This document shows, one piece after another, positions 12,234 through 24,300 of a stretch of 64,000 bases of DNA. The notes beneath the pieces are model-generated. The model saw nothing but the letters and a program-made list of their open reading frames with translations. It was not told the origin of the DNA and did no database searches. Source of the stretch: Diadophis punctatus similis (lineage: Eukaryota > Chordata > Lepidosauria > Squamata > Dipsadidae). The translations under genes and the position numbers were made by a program. Location of the stretch: the NCBI GenBank assembly GCA_023053685.1, contig JALIGW010000016.1:1-64000 (forward strand), in the 5' to 3' direction. Position 1 is the stretch's first letter, and the number at the start of each line of letters is the position of its first letter.

Positions 12234-12575
12234 CAGAGGTGGGTTCCTGCTGGAGCTGCCCGGTACGCAGCTCTGGTAGGGAGTGGCAGATTTCGCAACC
12301 GCTCCGGAGCCCTCTCTGCCGGTCCACCCGGCGCGTCGCCATTTTTTTCAGTGATTTTTGGGAGATTTTTGCTTCTGCACATGCGCGGAAGCAAAATCAC
12401 GCTGAAATCTTGCACGCATGCAGTCCTTTCACGAGATTTCAGTGCAATTTTGCTTCCGCGCATGCACAGAACTCAATTGCACGAGGGGACGCGTGCACAT
12501 AGCAAGCGCCCCCCCGAAGCATGGAGATGTGCGCTCATGGCTCCGGCAGCGAGGTAAGTGAGCAACACGCCCCTG
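12234..12575. mobile_element. Non-autonomous hAT element, family B
   Basis: The left end is CAGAGGTGGGTTCCTGC and the right end CAACACGCCCCTG. The octamer ctatgatt flanks both sides (12226-12233 and 12576-12583). The interior is GC-rich with 'gcttccgcgcatgcacag' palindrome-like units. A consensus splice donor text AG|GTAAGT lies near the right end. Apparent 115- and 87-codon frames are GC-rich artefacts. Same subfamily as the copies at 37010 and, inverted, 63332. Confidence 0.88.
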
Positions 12576-12832
12576 CTATGATTGTTACATTCAGTTTACA
12601 AAGGAAGGATAACTTAGAACAATGAACAAATGAATAATAAAACAGAGGACATTAGAGGAGCAGGAAAAGCAAAACTGCCACCCTTCAAATCTTGCAATGT
12701 GTCTTGATCTGCCTTATGCTTCACTGTATATGACTCTGAAACATAGTGATAGGCTGCAGCAGATTATTTACTCCAGGTTCATTAAAAAAAACACGGCCAA
12801 TAGTTACAAATGTCATTGCTTATTGTATAGAC

Positions 12833-13474
12833 CAGTGATGGCGAACTTTTTTGGCTCGGGTGCCAAAAGGGTGCACATGTGCATGATAGCGTGCACATGC
12901 GTGACCACATCCATAATGCAATTCCCTCTCCACGTGCATGCACACAACCCCCCTTCTCCCCCCACGCATGCTCACAGGCCTCAACTGAAGCCTCCGGAAG
13001 ACTGGGGATGCCGAAAAATGGCCCAAAACGAAACGGAAATGGAGCTGCCCTACTACTTACCTTCAGGCCTCGTACACCTTGGCCCATTTTTTCTGCAGCC
13101 GGATCAATCCGGAGTTCTGTTATCGGCTATTCAGGATATCAGGTATTCAGGAAAGCTTTGCTGGCTGCAGAAGAAAAGGGCCGAGGTGTGCGAGGCCTGG
13201 TTGCAACTATCTGAAGGTAAGTAGTAGGGCAGCTCCACTTCCGTTTTGTTTCTGAACTTCTGGTTGGCCCGTTTGACCATTTTTTGGCATCCCCAGGCTT
13301 CAGGAGGCTTTCCTGAACCCTGGGGAGAGCGAAAATGGCAGAAAAGAAGGCTGAAAATCAGCTGGCCAGCGCACGCATGCACGCTGGAGCTGACATAGGG
13401 CAACACCTCGCGTGCCCTCAAATATGGCTCCGTGTGCCACCTGTGGCACCCGGGCCATAGGTTCACCATCACTG
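12833..13474. mobile_element. Non-autonomous hAT element, family A, 642 bp
   Basis: The ends CAGTGATGGCGAACTTTTTT and GGTTCACCATCACTG are flanked by identical octamers gtatagac (12825-12832 and 13475-13482). It is longer than its relatives, with two partly inverted internal 'agctgccctactacttacct' texts (about 13041 and 13219). Long frames on both strands (up to 175 codons) arise from its open GC-rich interior; none resembles a transposase. Confidence 0.9.
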
Positions 13475-13482
13475 GTATAGAC

Positions 13483-14640
13483 TACTAAGTTTACAAGGGT
13501 GTAGACAGGAAGCAAAGTGAAGAAATAATGTTCACCATACAGCCTAGGGCTCAGGAAAGCAAGAAAGTGCTTATCAATGAATGCTGGAGTTGCAGCAAAC
13601 TTAATTTCCTAGATATTTTCAAAACTTAAGAGTTTTGGTGTGTGGTTGCTTATTATTTTACTGTATTCCTCTCTGATCAACTTGAAGGGCAGCAAGACAT
13701 GATTTTCAACGCATAAATATACTGCTTAGTAACACACCCACACAATCCTCCGGAGTAATGTTTTCAGAATTTGGCTTATATGGGCTCTGACTTTGCTATT
13801 CATAGGAAAAAAATACACTGGGTAGGTGCAAGAAGCATGAGAAAGGCTAATCTGATTTATCATTACTTCAACCTGATTTTTTAAAATTGCTGTGAGTTGA
13901 TTAGTTTTATGTCCAAATTATAAGTCTTCTCAGATCAAGATCTTTCATAGGAAATATGGAATTTAAGCTTTCACAGGAACTGTCATTCAGTAAACTTAAT
14001 TTTTAAAAAAACCTTTGTGCTTAGATGTTGTACAAGATCCATGGTGTCAGCAACAAATTCCCATGCAGTTATAATAATAATAGTACCATCGGGTAAAGAT
14101 ACATCAATGAAAATATATGCATTCAATTTGTGCAGAACATGAGTAAAGGAGAGAGTCCTTGCTGACTCGAAGTAATTCTGTCATGAGAGACTTCTTGATG
14201 AACTCTCCACTCTCTGTATTGATCTGCACTCCTTGCCCCTTGTAATATAGTCATCACTTCCTTCACAGGCAGCCAAAGAGGTGCAGGTGAAAGTGGGTGA
14301 CTTAGGCTATATTAATCATTATGGAAGCAAGAGAGTCAGAGATAACTACCAAATATGTCTGTGTCCAATGGCCTCAGTAATAAAAAGCATTGCCACTTAA
14401 TGGCCTCTCAGACATAAAATTAGAATTCGCTTTGCAGCTGTGATCAGAATAGCTGTCCACAGAATTTAAGGTGAATGAGATGCTAGCAAGTCCAATCTAA
14501 GATAGAAGCAATAGATTATACTTGCGGTACTCTACTGCTTTTTCTTTTCTCTAAACGAGACAGCTAGGTCAGGAGCTTGAAAGGGGCTGCATATTTGCTG
14601 CAAGCTCCAAAGGAAGGGGATTCTCTTCCATATCACTGAT
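13483..14640. other. No recognised feature
   Basis: Single-copy-looking AT-rich DNA without a supported gene. Confidence 0.4.
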
Positions 14641-14650
14641 TTATTGATTT

Positions 14651-15241
14651 TAGTGTTTGGAGAAGAGTGTTCGGAGACTACAAATAGTCCAGAATGCAGC
14701 CGCGCGAACTATCATGGGGGCACCCAAGTACACCCATATTACACCTATTCTCCGCGAGCTGCACTGGCTTCCTATTGGTCTCCGGGCACAATTCCAGGTA
14801 TTGGTTATCACCTTTAAAGCCCTATATGGCTCAGGACCAGGCTACCTACGCGACCGCCTCCTACCACATACCTCCTTTCGACCAGTGAGATCCCACAGAG
14901 TTGGTCTCCTCTGGGTCCCATCAGTCAGACAATGTCGGCTGGTGGTTCCACGGGGGAGAGCCTTCTCTGTGGCAGCTCCGGCCCTCTGGAACCAACTACC
15001 CCCGGAGATCCGGACCGCCTCCACCCTACTGGTCTTCCGTAAGGCAGTCAAGACCTGGCTCTTCCGTCAGGCGTGGGACCGTTGAGCTTGGGAATATCAA
15101 GGTTACGTTCCGGCCCATGAAAGTAGTATGTATGTATTTTTAATTGGTTTTTCTGTTTTAATTTTCTTTTAACTGTTTTTTTAAAGATTTTGTATTTGAC
15201 ATGTTGTTAGCCGCCCAGAGTCCCTTGGGAGTTGGGTGGCA
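14651..15241 (+). mobile_element. 5'-truncated L2-like LINE, RT C-terminus and 3' end
   Basis: A 142-codon open frame (14657-15085) begins RRLQIVQNAAARTIMGAPKY and continues HITPILRELHWLPI, LVITFKALYG, RSHRVGLLWVPS, GRAFSVAAPALWNQLPPEIR and VFRKAVKTWLFRQAW. This is the conserved C-terminal region downstream of the reverse-transcriptase core in the L2/CR1 group. The 3' UTR ends with 'gccgcccagagtcccttggg' and 'agttgggtggcat'. The frame is undamaged, so the insertion is probably young. RT and endonuclease domains are absent. Confidence 0.88.
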
Positions 15242-15292
15242 TACAAACAAACAAACAAACAAACAAACAAACAAACAAACAAATAAATAAAT
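15242..15292. repeat. (AAAC)n with short (AAAT)n
   Basis: About ten AAAC units then AAAT units form the tail of the LINE just upstream. Sister copies here have AAACT (57,574) or AAAT (5,607) tails, so the tail unit changes between copies. Confidence 0.95.
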
Positions 15293-15295
15293 ATG

Positions 15296-16860
15296 CTATC
15301 AACTCATTTTTGAGTCCTAGTGAGCACATAGCTAGATCTTCTCCAGGACAATCTATCCCCAATCTATTCGTACAAGTATCCCAATGATGGACTCATTGCC
15401 ATTGTAACTGAGTCCTCTTCTCTTTCCTTCCACCTTTCCTAGCATTACAGCCTTTTCCAGAGAGCTTAACTACATATAATGTGTCCAAAGTAGGATAATT
15501 TGAGCTAATCCTTTTTTTTTCAAGTGAACTTGATTTATTCAGTGATCTATTGATTTGTTTTCTGAGCTGTCCATGGTATTTTCTCCAAATACCATGAACT
15601 CTCCAGGAGTCTTCTCCAACATCAAAGTTCAAAGGTGTCAATATTCTTCCTATCTGCTTCTTTAAAGTCCAATTTTTGCTTCCATAGAGTGGTCACAGGA
15701 AATATACTGGCTTGCATGATTTTGATCTTTGTAGATATAGAACTTGGTAGAACAGCCATGAAGACCTTGGAAAAGATATTTAAAATGTGATTTTCAAAAT
15801 ATCTTTTCCAAGGTCTTCATGGCTGTTTCTACCAAGTTCTAGTCTGTGATGTATTTCTTGACTGTTTGTTCCTTTACTGTTGATTCTAAAAGGCAGAAGC
15901 ACTTGAATATCTTCAATGTCAGTTCTAAGGCTGTTTGTTCTACTTTTGCCATTGGTTTGGTCTTCTTTATATTTAATTTTAGTTCATTTTTTTCACTGTG
16001 CTCTTTGACTTTTAGTATTGTGCTTGCAGAACCTTTATATTTACAGCTATCAGAGTAGTGTCATCAAGCACACTACAGGTTATTACTGTTTCTTCCTCCA
16101 ATTTTAAAAATACACTCATTTTTTTCCAATCAAGTTTTTCTTAATATTCAAGAAAGACTATGCAGTCTTGCTATGCCCCATTTCTCCAAGTTCTGTCCAC
16201 ATTTGGTTTTCTAACCTATTATAAGTTTCTCATAAGGATGACAAGATGTTCTAGAATTCTTTTTTTTCTAAGAACTTTCCACAGCTTGACATAATCAACA
16301 AAATCAAAGGCTTGTTTATAATCCATGAGGCATATGCTGATTATTTTTTTCATTCTTTGGCTTTCTCAATTATCCAGCATGCATCTGCAATAATGTTTCA
16401 TGTTCATTGGCTTTTTCTAAAGCCATCTTGAACATCTGCCATCTCTTTTTCTATACAGGGCTCTAATCTTCATTGGATGATCCTAAGCATTATTTTGCTA
16501 CCAAGTGAAATTAAAGATATTGTATGATAGTTTGCATACTCTGTCAAGTCTCCTCTTTTTGGGTATTGAAATGTACTGTAGAGTGGCTTCTTCCAATTAG
16601 GTGGCTACTATGTTGTTCTCCAGATTTGCTGGAGTAACTTGATTAGAATTTTGACTGATTCCTTTTCTGTCGTTTCTTCCGTTGCTTATCATATTTCAGT
16701 GGATATTCCATCAGTCCCTATAGCCTTTTGATTCGGTAATGATGTGAATGCTGACCTGTGGGTATATGTTCAAGGTCATCTGATGAAAATTACTGGCTTT
16801 CCTCTTCCATTTTAGCCATAGAGTACAGTTATTCAATTTGGAACATCTGCACGAAGACCT
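15296..16860 (-). mobile_element. Bov-B (RTE) LINE, long decayed copy
   Basis: Reversed Bov-B landmarks appear in order: 'aatttgagctaatcc', 'gagtcttctccaacatcaaa', 'gttcaaaggtgtcaatattc', 'gtccaatttttgcttccata', 'atgatttt', 'cttgacataatcaac' (the RT palm region), 'ggcatatgctgat' and 'ccatcagtcccta' toward the endonuclease-RT linker. Together they span much of the RT domain. Stops break all frames. Both edges are approximate. Bov-B elements are abundant in squamates and share a tail with Sauria SINEs, which are also present in this window. Confidence 0.8.
15738..15840. repeat. Inverted duplication inside Bov-B
   Basis: About 46 bp beginning 'agaacttggtag...' (15739-15783) recur in inverted form at 15795-15839, separated by about 11 bases and differing by roughly one indel. 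The right arm reads 'aaggtcttcatggctgtttc' and the left 'cagccatgaagacc'. This is not a normal part of the LINE. Confidence 0.85.
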
Positions 16861-17422
16861 CTCCTTTGCACCCTTTTCCCTTTCTGCATGTAAACATATG
16901 CATACTCAAGGGGCTTTGAACCAATATTGCCTCCACCTTTCAAGTCACACCTTCTTGCATCAGTCATCTGTGTAGGACAAGACCTACAGACAATTGCACT
17001 GTCTGTGCAATTGTTGAGAAAACTAGAATAACTACAATAATGGAATTAGCTTTCTTAAGACTCATTGCTAGTGCTGAGATGAGACATTCTATGCAACTTG
17101 TACCATTTGATAGAAAAGAATATAGGTTCGAAGTTTTAAAAGGAAAAGACTATTTTAATGGTGTATTTATTGGTGGCATGCCATATATTTTAATTATGAG
17201 ATGGCTAAGTAGAGTGGGGTAGCTTAATGTCAGACACGAAGAATCGGGATCATAGGTACCTTCCAGTTCAGAAGATTTATTGCTCAAGCCTACACACAAG
17301 AAACTGGTCAACTAACAGTCAGCACTAAATTGGTGCAAGATAAGAGTTAATGGAGTTCAAGAGGGGCCTAAACTTGGAGCATTTGTGGACATGTAAAAAT
17401 TCTAGACTGAGTCCTCTGTTGA
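16861..17422. other. No recognised feature
   Basis: Possibly the 5' remnant of the neighbouring Bov-B, but I see no landmark. A 60-codon frame at 17040 has no known motif. Confidence 0.35.
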
Positions 17423-17430
17423 CTCCACAT

Positions 17431-17597
17431 CAGCGGTGGGTTGCTCCCAGTTCGGCCCGGTTCTAAGAACCAGTAGCGCTGGTGGCAGGAGGTTCCGCCC
17501 ACCCACCCAGGATGCTTCTGCGCAGGCGCAGAAGCGTCATGCATGCACACAAGCGTGCGAATGAACCGATAGTAAAGGGTTTTAGAACCCACTACTG
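17431..17597. mobile_element. Non-autonomous hAT element, family B (short)
   Basis: Left CAGCGGTGGGTTGCTCCCAG, right TTTTAGAACCCACTACTG. Flanks ctccacat (17423-17430) and ctgcacat (17598-17605) agree at seven of eight positions. The 167-bp interior holds a 'gcttctgcgcaggcgcagaa' palindrome. This copy shows the uninterrupted form of the SINE-split element at 59381. Confidence 0.85.
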
Positions 17598-17637
17598 CTG
17601 CACATCCAGGTTCTGCCTGCTCTTCTCCTATGGTTGG

Positions 17638-17854
17638 TGTTATGTATTAAGGTTAAACCTGAAGTTAAACTGTTTACACCAAGGTCCGCTTTGCAGAGCG
17701 GAAAAATTGAGATCGCTGATTGGTTGAACCAGCTGGCAGCCCTCTATATAAGAGAGAGCTGTCAGGCTGGTTCCTTTGCTGGATCGGACTGTATTCAATA
17801 AAGAGCTATTAGTTACTACACTGCCTCCAGCCTCTTCAGTACCAGAACTTAACA
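17638..17854 (+). mobile_element. Short solo LTR-like element, 217 bp
   Basis: It starts TGTTATGTATTAAGG and ends CCAGAACTTAACA, with inverted TGTTA/TAACA termini. The interior has an ordered compact promoter: a reversed CCAAT (gattggttg) near 17,717, a TATA box CTCTATATAAGAG near 17,742, then AATAAAGAG at about 17,797. The flanking pentamers gttgg and gttac match only partly, so the insertion duplication is unproven. No coding region is attached. The superfamily is unknown. Confidence 0.7.
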
Positions 17855-18600
17855 GTTACTCTCCTACCTTTTGGAATCATTTCAATACCTCCCCACTTTC
17901 TGAGAATTCAGTTCCATGGAAACTCTTTTGTGAGCTTTACAAATCAAGAAGCCAGGAAGTCATAGAAATTACAGTCATGCAGCAGAGGAGGGGAGGGAGA
18001 TGCCTCTTCTGTCTCCATGTAGTAATAATATTTTTAAAAAGTAAGAATTGCTAAATTACTTTGAAATGGATTTTTTTTCCAAAAAACAACAATAACAACA
18101 AACTACTTTCAGGAAAGGAAATGTCAATAAATTTGTCACATAATTTGTAATGCTGAAGTAAATAGATAAATAGATTTCATTATTTAGTGAGTTAGTTATT
18201 AAAATTATTTATATCCTGGGTTTTAGGATTAAAGCATCTTACAATAAATTCAAACGCTTGCAAATAAAAATACAATGAACGTTATTTAATGGGCAAAGAA
18301 ATAATTGAAAGAAGATAGGTGGGAAGATCCCTTCTTTCCACTCTATTTGATTTTTATCCCATCTGTCAGTTGCAGCTAAGCACTCAAGGTGACTGTCAGT
18401 AAGTTAAGATACAGAATAAAAAATAAATAAAAGTTTAAAACATGAATTAAAAATAAAGGCAAACATTAAACAGAACCATTAAAAAATAAAACAGGCAGAT
18501 TTACTTCACCACGGGGAGGCATTTGAACTCTCTGTCAGAATGTCTTGGAGGGTATTTTTTTATTATAATGTACTCAGTTTTCACAGGTAAATCAGAACTA
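17855..18600. other. Mostly unrecognised; weak LINE-tail texts
   Basis: Around 18,180-18,490 there are two 'aaataaataaaa' runs with 'tttatatcctgggtttta', resembling decayed reversed LINE 3' ends. Nothing firmer is visible. Confidence 0.3.
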
Positions 18601-18690
18601 CAGGTAGTCCTCAGCTTACAAACATTTGTTTAATGACCATTCAAAGTTACAATAGCAGTGAAAAAAGTGACGTAGGACCGTACCATGCAT
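18601..18690 (+). mobile_element. Partial snake MITE (CAGGTAGTCCTC type)
   Basis: CAGGTAGTCCTCAGCTTACA, then 'gaaaaaagtgacgtaggacc', matches the left part of the longer copy at 39050-39433. The right half is missing. Confidence 0.6.
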
Positions 18691-18812
18691 CAGAATGGTC
18701 AATACATTAGCAGGATCTCTTCTTTGTTCCTTTGGCCTAACAAACAAACAGATATTCATACCTCATCATTTAGAAGCAGAGCCCTTAGTTTCAAGTAAGA
18801 TATCTTTTAGAC

Positions 18813-19336
18813 CAGGGGCGGGTTCCTAATTTTTTTTACTACCACTCTGTGGGCGTGGCTTATTTTGTGGGTGTGGCTTGCCAGCCATGTGACTGGGTGG
18901 GCGTGGCTTCTCGGACTGCTGAAGGGAGGGGAACTGAGATAGGTCCTGCCGCCCATTCCCCCTCCCCTCAGCAGCTGGAGAAGCCTCAAACGTGTGAAAA
19001 TGCCTAGGATCACCACTGCGCATTCGTGGCTTCTCGGACTGCTGAAGGGAGGGGAATGGAGATAGCTCCTGCCGCCCGTTCTTTCAGCGTCTCACGCGCT
19101 CCTCAGCCATCCTCCCCTGCTTGGACTCACTATGGGGTAGGAAGGCAACGCATGAGCAGTGCCAGAAAGTCAGCTTCTGGGCATGCGCAGAAGAAAATTT
19201 TTTTAAAAATTCATTTTTTTTTCAAAAAAATGGCGTTGCCCAAGCACCGGCAACCGACCGCACCAGTACTGTAATGTCACCAGCGGGCCGCTACCGGTGC
19301 TATAGAGTGGACCGCACTGGTAGGAACCCACCACTG
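18813..19336. mobile_element. Non-autonomous hAT element, family B, 524 bp
   Basis: Left CAGGGGCGGGTTCCTA, right GGTAGGAACCCACCACTG, flanked by identical octamers ttttagac (18805-18812 and 19337-19344). A block of about 56 bp starting 'gtggcttctcggactgctga' is directly repeated at 18,905 and 19,026. A 'gggcatgcgcagaag' unit lies at 19,179. No transposase. Confidence 0.9.
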
Positions 19337-19494
19337 TTTTAGACATATCACCTGCTCTCAGTCACAGCATTGAGTCTGCTGAACAGGCTCTGAAATCTGA
19401 GAGGGCAGATCTCAGGGTGACGGATGCCTTCCTTGCCCAATTAGATTCAGTATTACACAACACGTGCACTTGTCCATCACTGCAGATAAACAAG

Positions 19495-20071
19495 TTCTTT
19501 TTACAAATGACAGCTCGCCTGTCTGGAACCCGCACTGCATATCAGACATTAATACAATCGAGAGAGTCCAGAAATATTTCACAAGAAGAGTCCTCCACTC
19601 CTCTGATCGCAATAAAATACCTTATTCCACCAGACTTGAAATATTGGTATTAGACAATTTACAACTACGTCGCCTCCAATCTGATCTAAATGTAGTTCAT
19701 AAAATCATATACTAAAATGTCCTTCCTGTCAATGATTTCTTCTGCTTCAACCGCAACAATACACGAGAACATAATAGATTCAAACTTAATGTAAACCGCT
19801 CCAAACTCGACTGCAGAAAACACGACTTCAGCAACAGAGTGATCAATGCCTGGAATGCACTACCTGATTCTGTGGTTTCTTGCCCAAACCCCAAAAACTT
19901 TAACCTTAGACTGTCTACAGTCAACCTCACCCTATTCCTCAGAAGTCTGTAAGGGGCGTGCATAAGCGCACCATTGTGCCTACCATCCCTGTCCTACTGT
20001 CCTATTGTCCTCTTTTAGCAGTACTTTTTTACTTATGTTTATACAAACAACTACTATCCTGTACATGTTTG
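19495..20071 (+). mobile_element. Second LINE type (CR1/L2-group), 5'-truncated
   Basis: The plus reading gives SPVWNPHCISDINTIERVQK, YFTRRVLHSS, RLEILVLDNLQLRRLQSDLN, then after a stop NRFKLNVNRSKLDCRK-like text and DSVVSCPNPKNFNLRLSTVN. The layout (RLxxLxLxxLxxRRLxxDL) is that of CR1-group C-termini, but the sequence differs from the other LINEs here. The 3' end reads 'tgtacatgtttgacaaaata'. A sister copy lies reversed at 52,565-53,200. The clade is not certain. Confidence 0.75.
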
Positions 20072-20117
20072 ACAAAATAAATAAATAAAATAAATAAATA
20101 AAATAAATAAATAAAAA
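20072..20117. repeat. AAATA-rich LINE tail
   Basis: Alternating AAAT and AAAAT units continue the 3' end of the LINE at 19495. Confidence 0.9.
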
Positions 20118-20956
20118 TGGATCTGGTATTTACCATCAACAACTCAACTTGATGTTACAATCACCAGTGATCCAGGATTGAAGCTATCCCCAGAAGTGGA
20201 GAATCAACCGATTGTCAGTCTGCAAGATTGTCAGTCTCCTTTGTTATAAAATATTGTGCTGAGTCTGAGAAAGGAAGGGCAGTATCTCTAAACCCAATCA
20301 GCAGATAGGAGATCCCATTATAGGTTTATCTAACAAACCAACACGCAGTCCCGTATGCAAACATTAAGAGAAAAAAGAGATTCAAAAGCTTCAAAGAAAC
20401 CCTATTTTAATGAACTATCTAATAAAGGAAGGCTGGAGGGTTGTTATCTTAGTTCTGAAAATTCTGCACTCTAACTCCTAATTATTGGCATTAAAGCTAA
20501 TTAAAGAACATCTATGCGAATCTTGATTCCTTTACTGCACTATGCAGTTAAGATGCTTGAAAGTTTCCCTTGAACAGCCAATCTAGTACTTCTTGCCACA
20601 TATCCCTTGGCCCATTAAAACTGGGGTTCAACTGATCCTATCCCCTAATGCAGTTCAGATATTTCTCCCCAGCATTTGGAAGCCAACAATGTCGTTTACA
20701 CCCCAATCTTCCTTATACCACTTATCACAAAACGTATATCATCTAACTAGCAACTGACAAAAAGATCTCATATGACATCTAGTGAGGAATACTCTCTTAT
20801 TATGAAATAAGGAGCCAGAATCCCTTCCATTCCACTTTTCATTCTCTCACTACAAATGGGAGATATCTAAGTCACCCTGTCGTATACCTAGAGGTTAGCT
20901 ATATGCATTATACCAGCAGGCATTCACAGCATATTCAATTGAACAGAGCAATACTA
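20118..20956. other. No recognised feature
   Basis: Mixed sequence with no supported frame or repeat boundary. Confidence 0.35.
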
Positions 20957-21345
20957 CTGTGTTTCTTCGAACATACAACCAAGCCTTATTTTCTTTTGAC
21001 CCCTGAAAAAATGGCTAGGCCTTCTTTTCTAGGGGTGTCTGTTTTGTGTGCATGTGTTAAAATTAAGCCCTACCCCAAAAATTTGGCCAGTCCCCGCCAT
21101 TTTCTCACGTCACTTGCAGTGTGGAAAACACAAGGTGAGGAGGTGAGGGGGGGGAAAGGCAGAGGGGGGGATGTGCCTTGCCTGTCCACCGGGCTGCTTC
21201 TTTCATGGCCAAAAGGAACGACCCACGTGCCTGGCCTGGCCACTGGACCGCTTCTTTCGTGGCCAAAAGGAGTGACCCACTCGCCCAACATGCCTGGCCT
21301 GATTACCTGGGTGGGTCATGTTTTAGGTGAAGCATGGTATTTTAC
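20957..21345. mobile_element. Possible MITE with internal tandem duplication
   Basis: The text 'actgtgtttcttcgaacata' and 'gccttattttcttttgaccc' resembles decayed 'gtgtttccccgaaaataaga' elements common in squamates. Inside, two adjacent units of about 55-60 bp share 'gcttcttt', 'ggccaaaagga' and 'tgcctggcctg' (about 21187-21241 and 21242-21301). A 149-codon plus frame across this block reflects the duplication. Confidence 0.4.
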
Positions 21346-24300
21346 AGAGTAAAGAAGATGACCTTGACAAAATATAGAAAAAACATTACCTAAGCAAAGG
21401 GGAATGAAAAGGTTTTTAACCTTGAGATCATATTTGGAAGCACCCCAGGCAGACATATCCTTGGTTCACTGGAATATATCAGAAGGGAGATATGAGTCTA
21501 CTGTTCTGTTATTCTAGGGAGTCAAAATATAAGTAGTTCTAGTCTTCCCATGGAGTTGATTTTCTGATATGTTCTACTGAGTGAGGCTGAGAACTATAAA
21601 TGGTTTATGATTGGTGCCCTTATACCAACCTTCCAACCTCACATGTTGCAGCTCGATCATCAGGATTTTTCCATCAGTCCAATGTTGGACACCCCTTTCC
21701 TTCTTTTCCTGAACCATCTGGGCACAGAATGTGCCACCTTTAGCTTCCATCTTATCCTATGTTTTTGAAGGACAAACCTACTACCAATACCACTATTACC
21801 AGTGTCTTCTGGGTTCAATCCGAGTTCTGTCACTGTAGTCCTGGTGATGAAAAAAATAATGTACTGCTTTCCACAGTGGCCCCATGTCAAGGCCTACATA
21901 GCTGGCAAGGAAGCAAGAATAATGCTTCAGTGAGATACCTTTAATGTTAGTTTGGAGTAATAGTCTCAAAAACTATAATAGGAATTCCCAGCCTCCATTA
22001 CAATGAGTCTATTTGGAACACTTTTTCCCTCATAGCACATGGAATCAATTGCCTTTTCTGAGATTTAACATTCAATCAACACACTCTCAGCTTTCACACA
22101 ATCTTGTCCACATAGCAAGCAATGTGGGATTTCCTAAATTCAATAGAGGTTCAGCCCTCAGAAAATCTCTACCTTGAGTTGTCTTCTAGCTCTGGTTCAA
22201 CCCAAAATCTTCTGTGCTGATGCCACTGTCTTATCCAGAATTCCACTGTACAATGCCATTTATACAACTTCACTTGGTTTGATCCTCTGATACTTATTTT
22301 ACACTCAGGAATCAGTTCAGCCTAGCCCCAGACTCTTCCAAATTATAATGATACTGTGTAAGAAGAGTCTGCCACTGGTCAGATATTTTTTCTGTCTCCT
22401 TCACACCATCATCTCAAACACCACCATCTAAAGCAGTTTACTGTATTCTCCTTTGACCAGTCCCTATTTCCTAAATCTTCCTTACCTTCACTGCAACTTT
22501 TTAATCCATTTCCAACTAACCACACCTATTAGAAAGTAATTCACAAGAAGATGTCATCTTAATGAAAAACAAATGTGGAATGCAGATTAAGGCTCAGCTA
22601 AGGTTGTAAACAATTACAATAAAAAGAGACTTATGGATAACAAAAATACGCTAACATATCCCTGCCATAGTCTCCAATCACTGAATTTTTTCCCAAAAAG
22701 ATATATTAAAAATCTAGATTCAGACCATGATATATTTCAGAATGAATTCTCAATCTGGAGGTGATTTTCTTATAATTTATGCAATGATAATAGATTTTAA
22801 GAATTAAGTTATTTAAGCTTTATCCAATGAAAACCAATCACGACTTGTTAGGCCATAATAAAGAAGAAATAAAAGAAATTGTTCCATCATATTGTTTATT
22901 AATGCTGGACAAGGTTGATTTGTTTTCCTTTTTTAACAGCATGCCATAATATATTATTCTAGCTTTTTGTATGAACAGAGATAATTGACTCTATAATAGC
23001 GCAGGGCTGAAAATCGTTAATTAATTCTGATTAAATTAATTTGGAGCAAGATCTTTTTCTTGTGTTTATTGATTTGGTATAAAGTATATTTTTTCAGACA
23101 ATTCAGACCAAGGATCTTTTTTTTCTCCTTTTCTCGACAAGCAGGTAATCAGAAACAGATTCTTAATGTTTTCTTGAAATCTAAAGAAATACTGACTCTC
23201 AACAAATACAGCAAAGTCCTTGATTCATTTATTAGACCTTGTATCTACAGAATACCCATTGAAGAAGTAGAGTTGTTTTAAAAGAATTTCCCCGAGTTTT
23301 TATAAAACATTTTTATACTGTATACAGGATCTAACTTTAGGAAATTGTTGACAATGATTTATATGACCTTATCTCTTATAGAGACACCAGATATTGAAAA
23401 TCTCTCATTATTGTACTACTTATTGGCAATATCAGACATCAGACATCAAAATTGCACCCACAGAGAAAGGAATTTCCACATATTGATTGTTTAGCTATCC
23501 AATGAGGGTGATTAGAAAGTATGCTTGTTTGATATTTTGGTAAAAGTAGGAATGAATTTTTATCTACCTATTTATGCACTCCCTAGTTACATTAAAGAAT
23601 GTCACGGCTTGTGGGTGAGTTAATTAGAACTTATTCAGGCTTGCATTAGGAGGCTAAGCAGATTTGGTTGGATGTCCTTGGGAGACAGATGTGAATTCCC
23701 CCCCCCCCTTCTCTTCCTGTACTACAGCAATCCTCTGTTTTACAAATGATGAAAAAGTGAGACACGGCTCTAATTGATCCTTATAACAGAATTCCTCTAC
23801 TTATTGATTTCCGTTTTGTACTGAGCAATACATATTCCAACTATTACAGACAGGGCAGATAGGTTTTGCTGGTTTCTCTGTTTAATGAACCACATAAAAG
23901 CAATCACTCTTAAAAAGCAGCATCAAATGAACAACTTATCCTTTTTGGCTTTTGTTGCTTATTCCTAAGTAATTACATCTCACTGCAGCCCCAAAATATA
24001 AAATAATATTAGACTATATTCTGCAGTATGAGTTTTTTTTAAGCTTACATATTTGTTTTTGTTGATTTTGATAGGCCCGTCTAATCTGTTATGACTTTGA
24101 GCAGTTTAACAGCATCCAACAATAAAAAGCAGAAGTCGGAAGAGGGGAAAGAGATCATCAAATGAGAAAGCTGAGGAAAAAACCAAACAAGTCAAAAGAT
24201 CAAAAAACATCACAGAAAGGGGCCATCACACACTCTGATCTAGCGCCTGGAAACAGAGCTAGCATTAAAGGGCTTATTTAAATAATATCAGACCTTTCAG

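Noticed and set aside
12697..13224. 175-codon plus frame
   Set aside because: It spans the boundary of a family A hAT element with exact target duplications; no domain is recognisable and opposite-strand frames overlap it.
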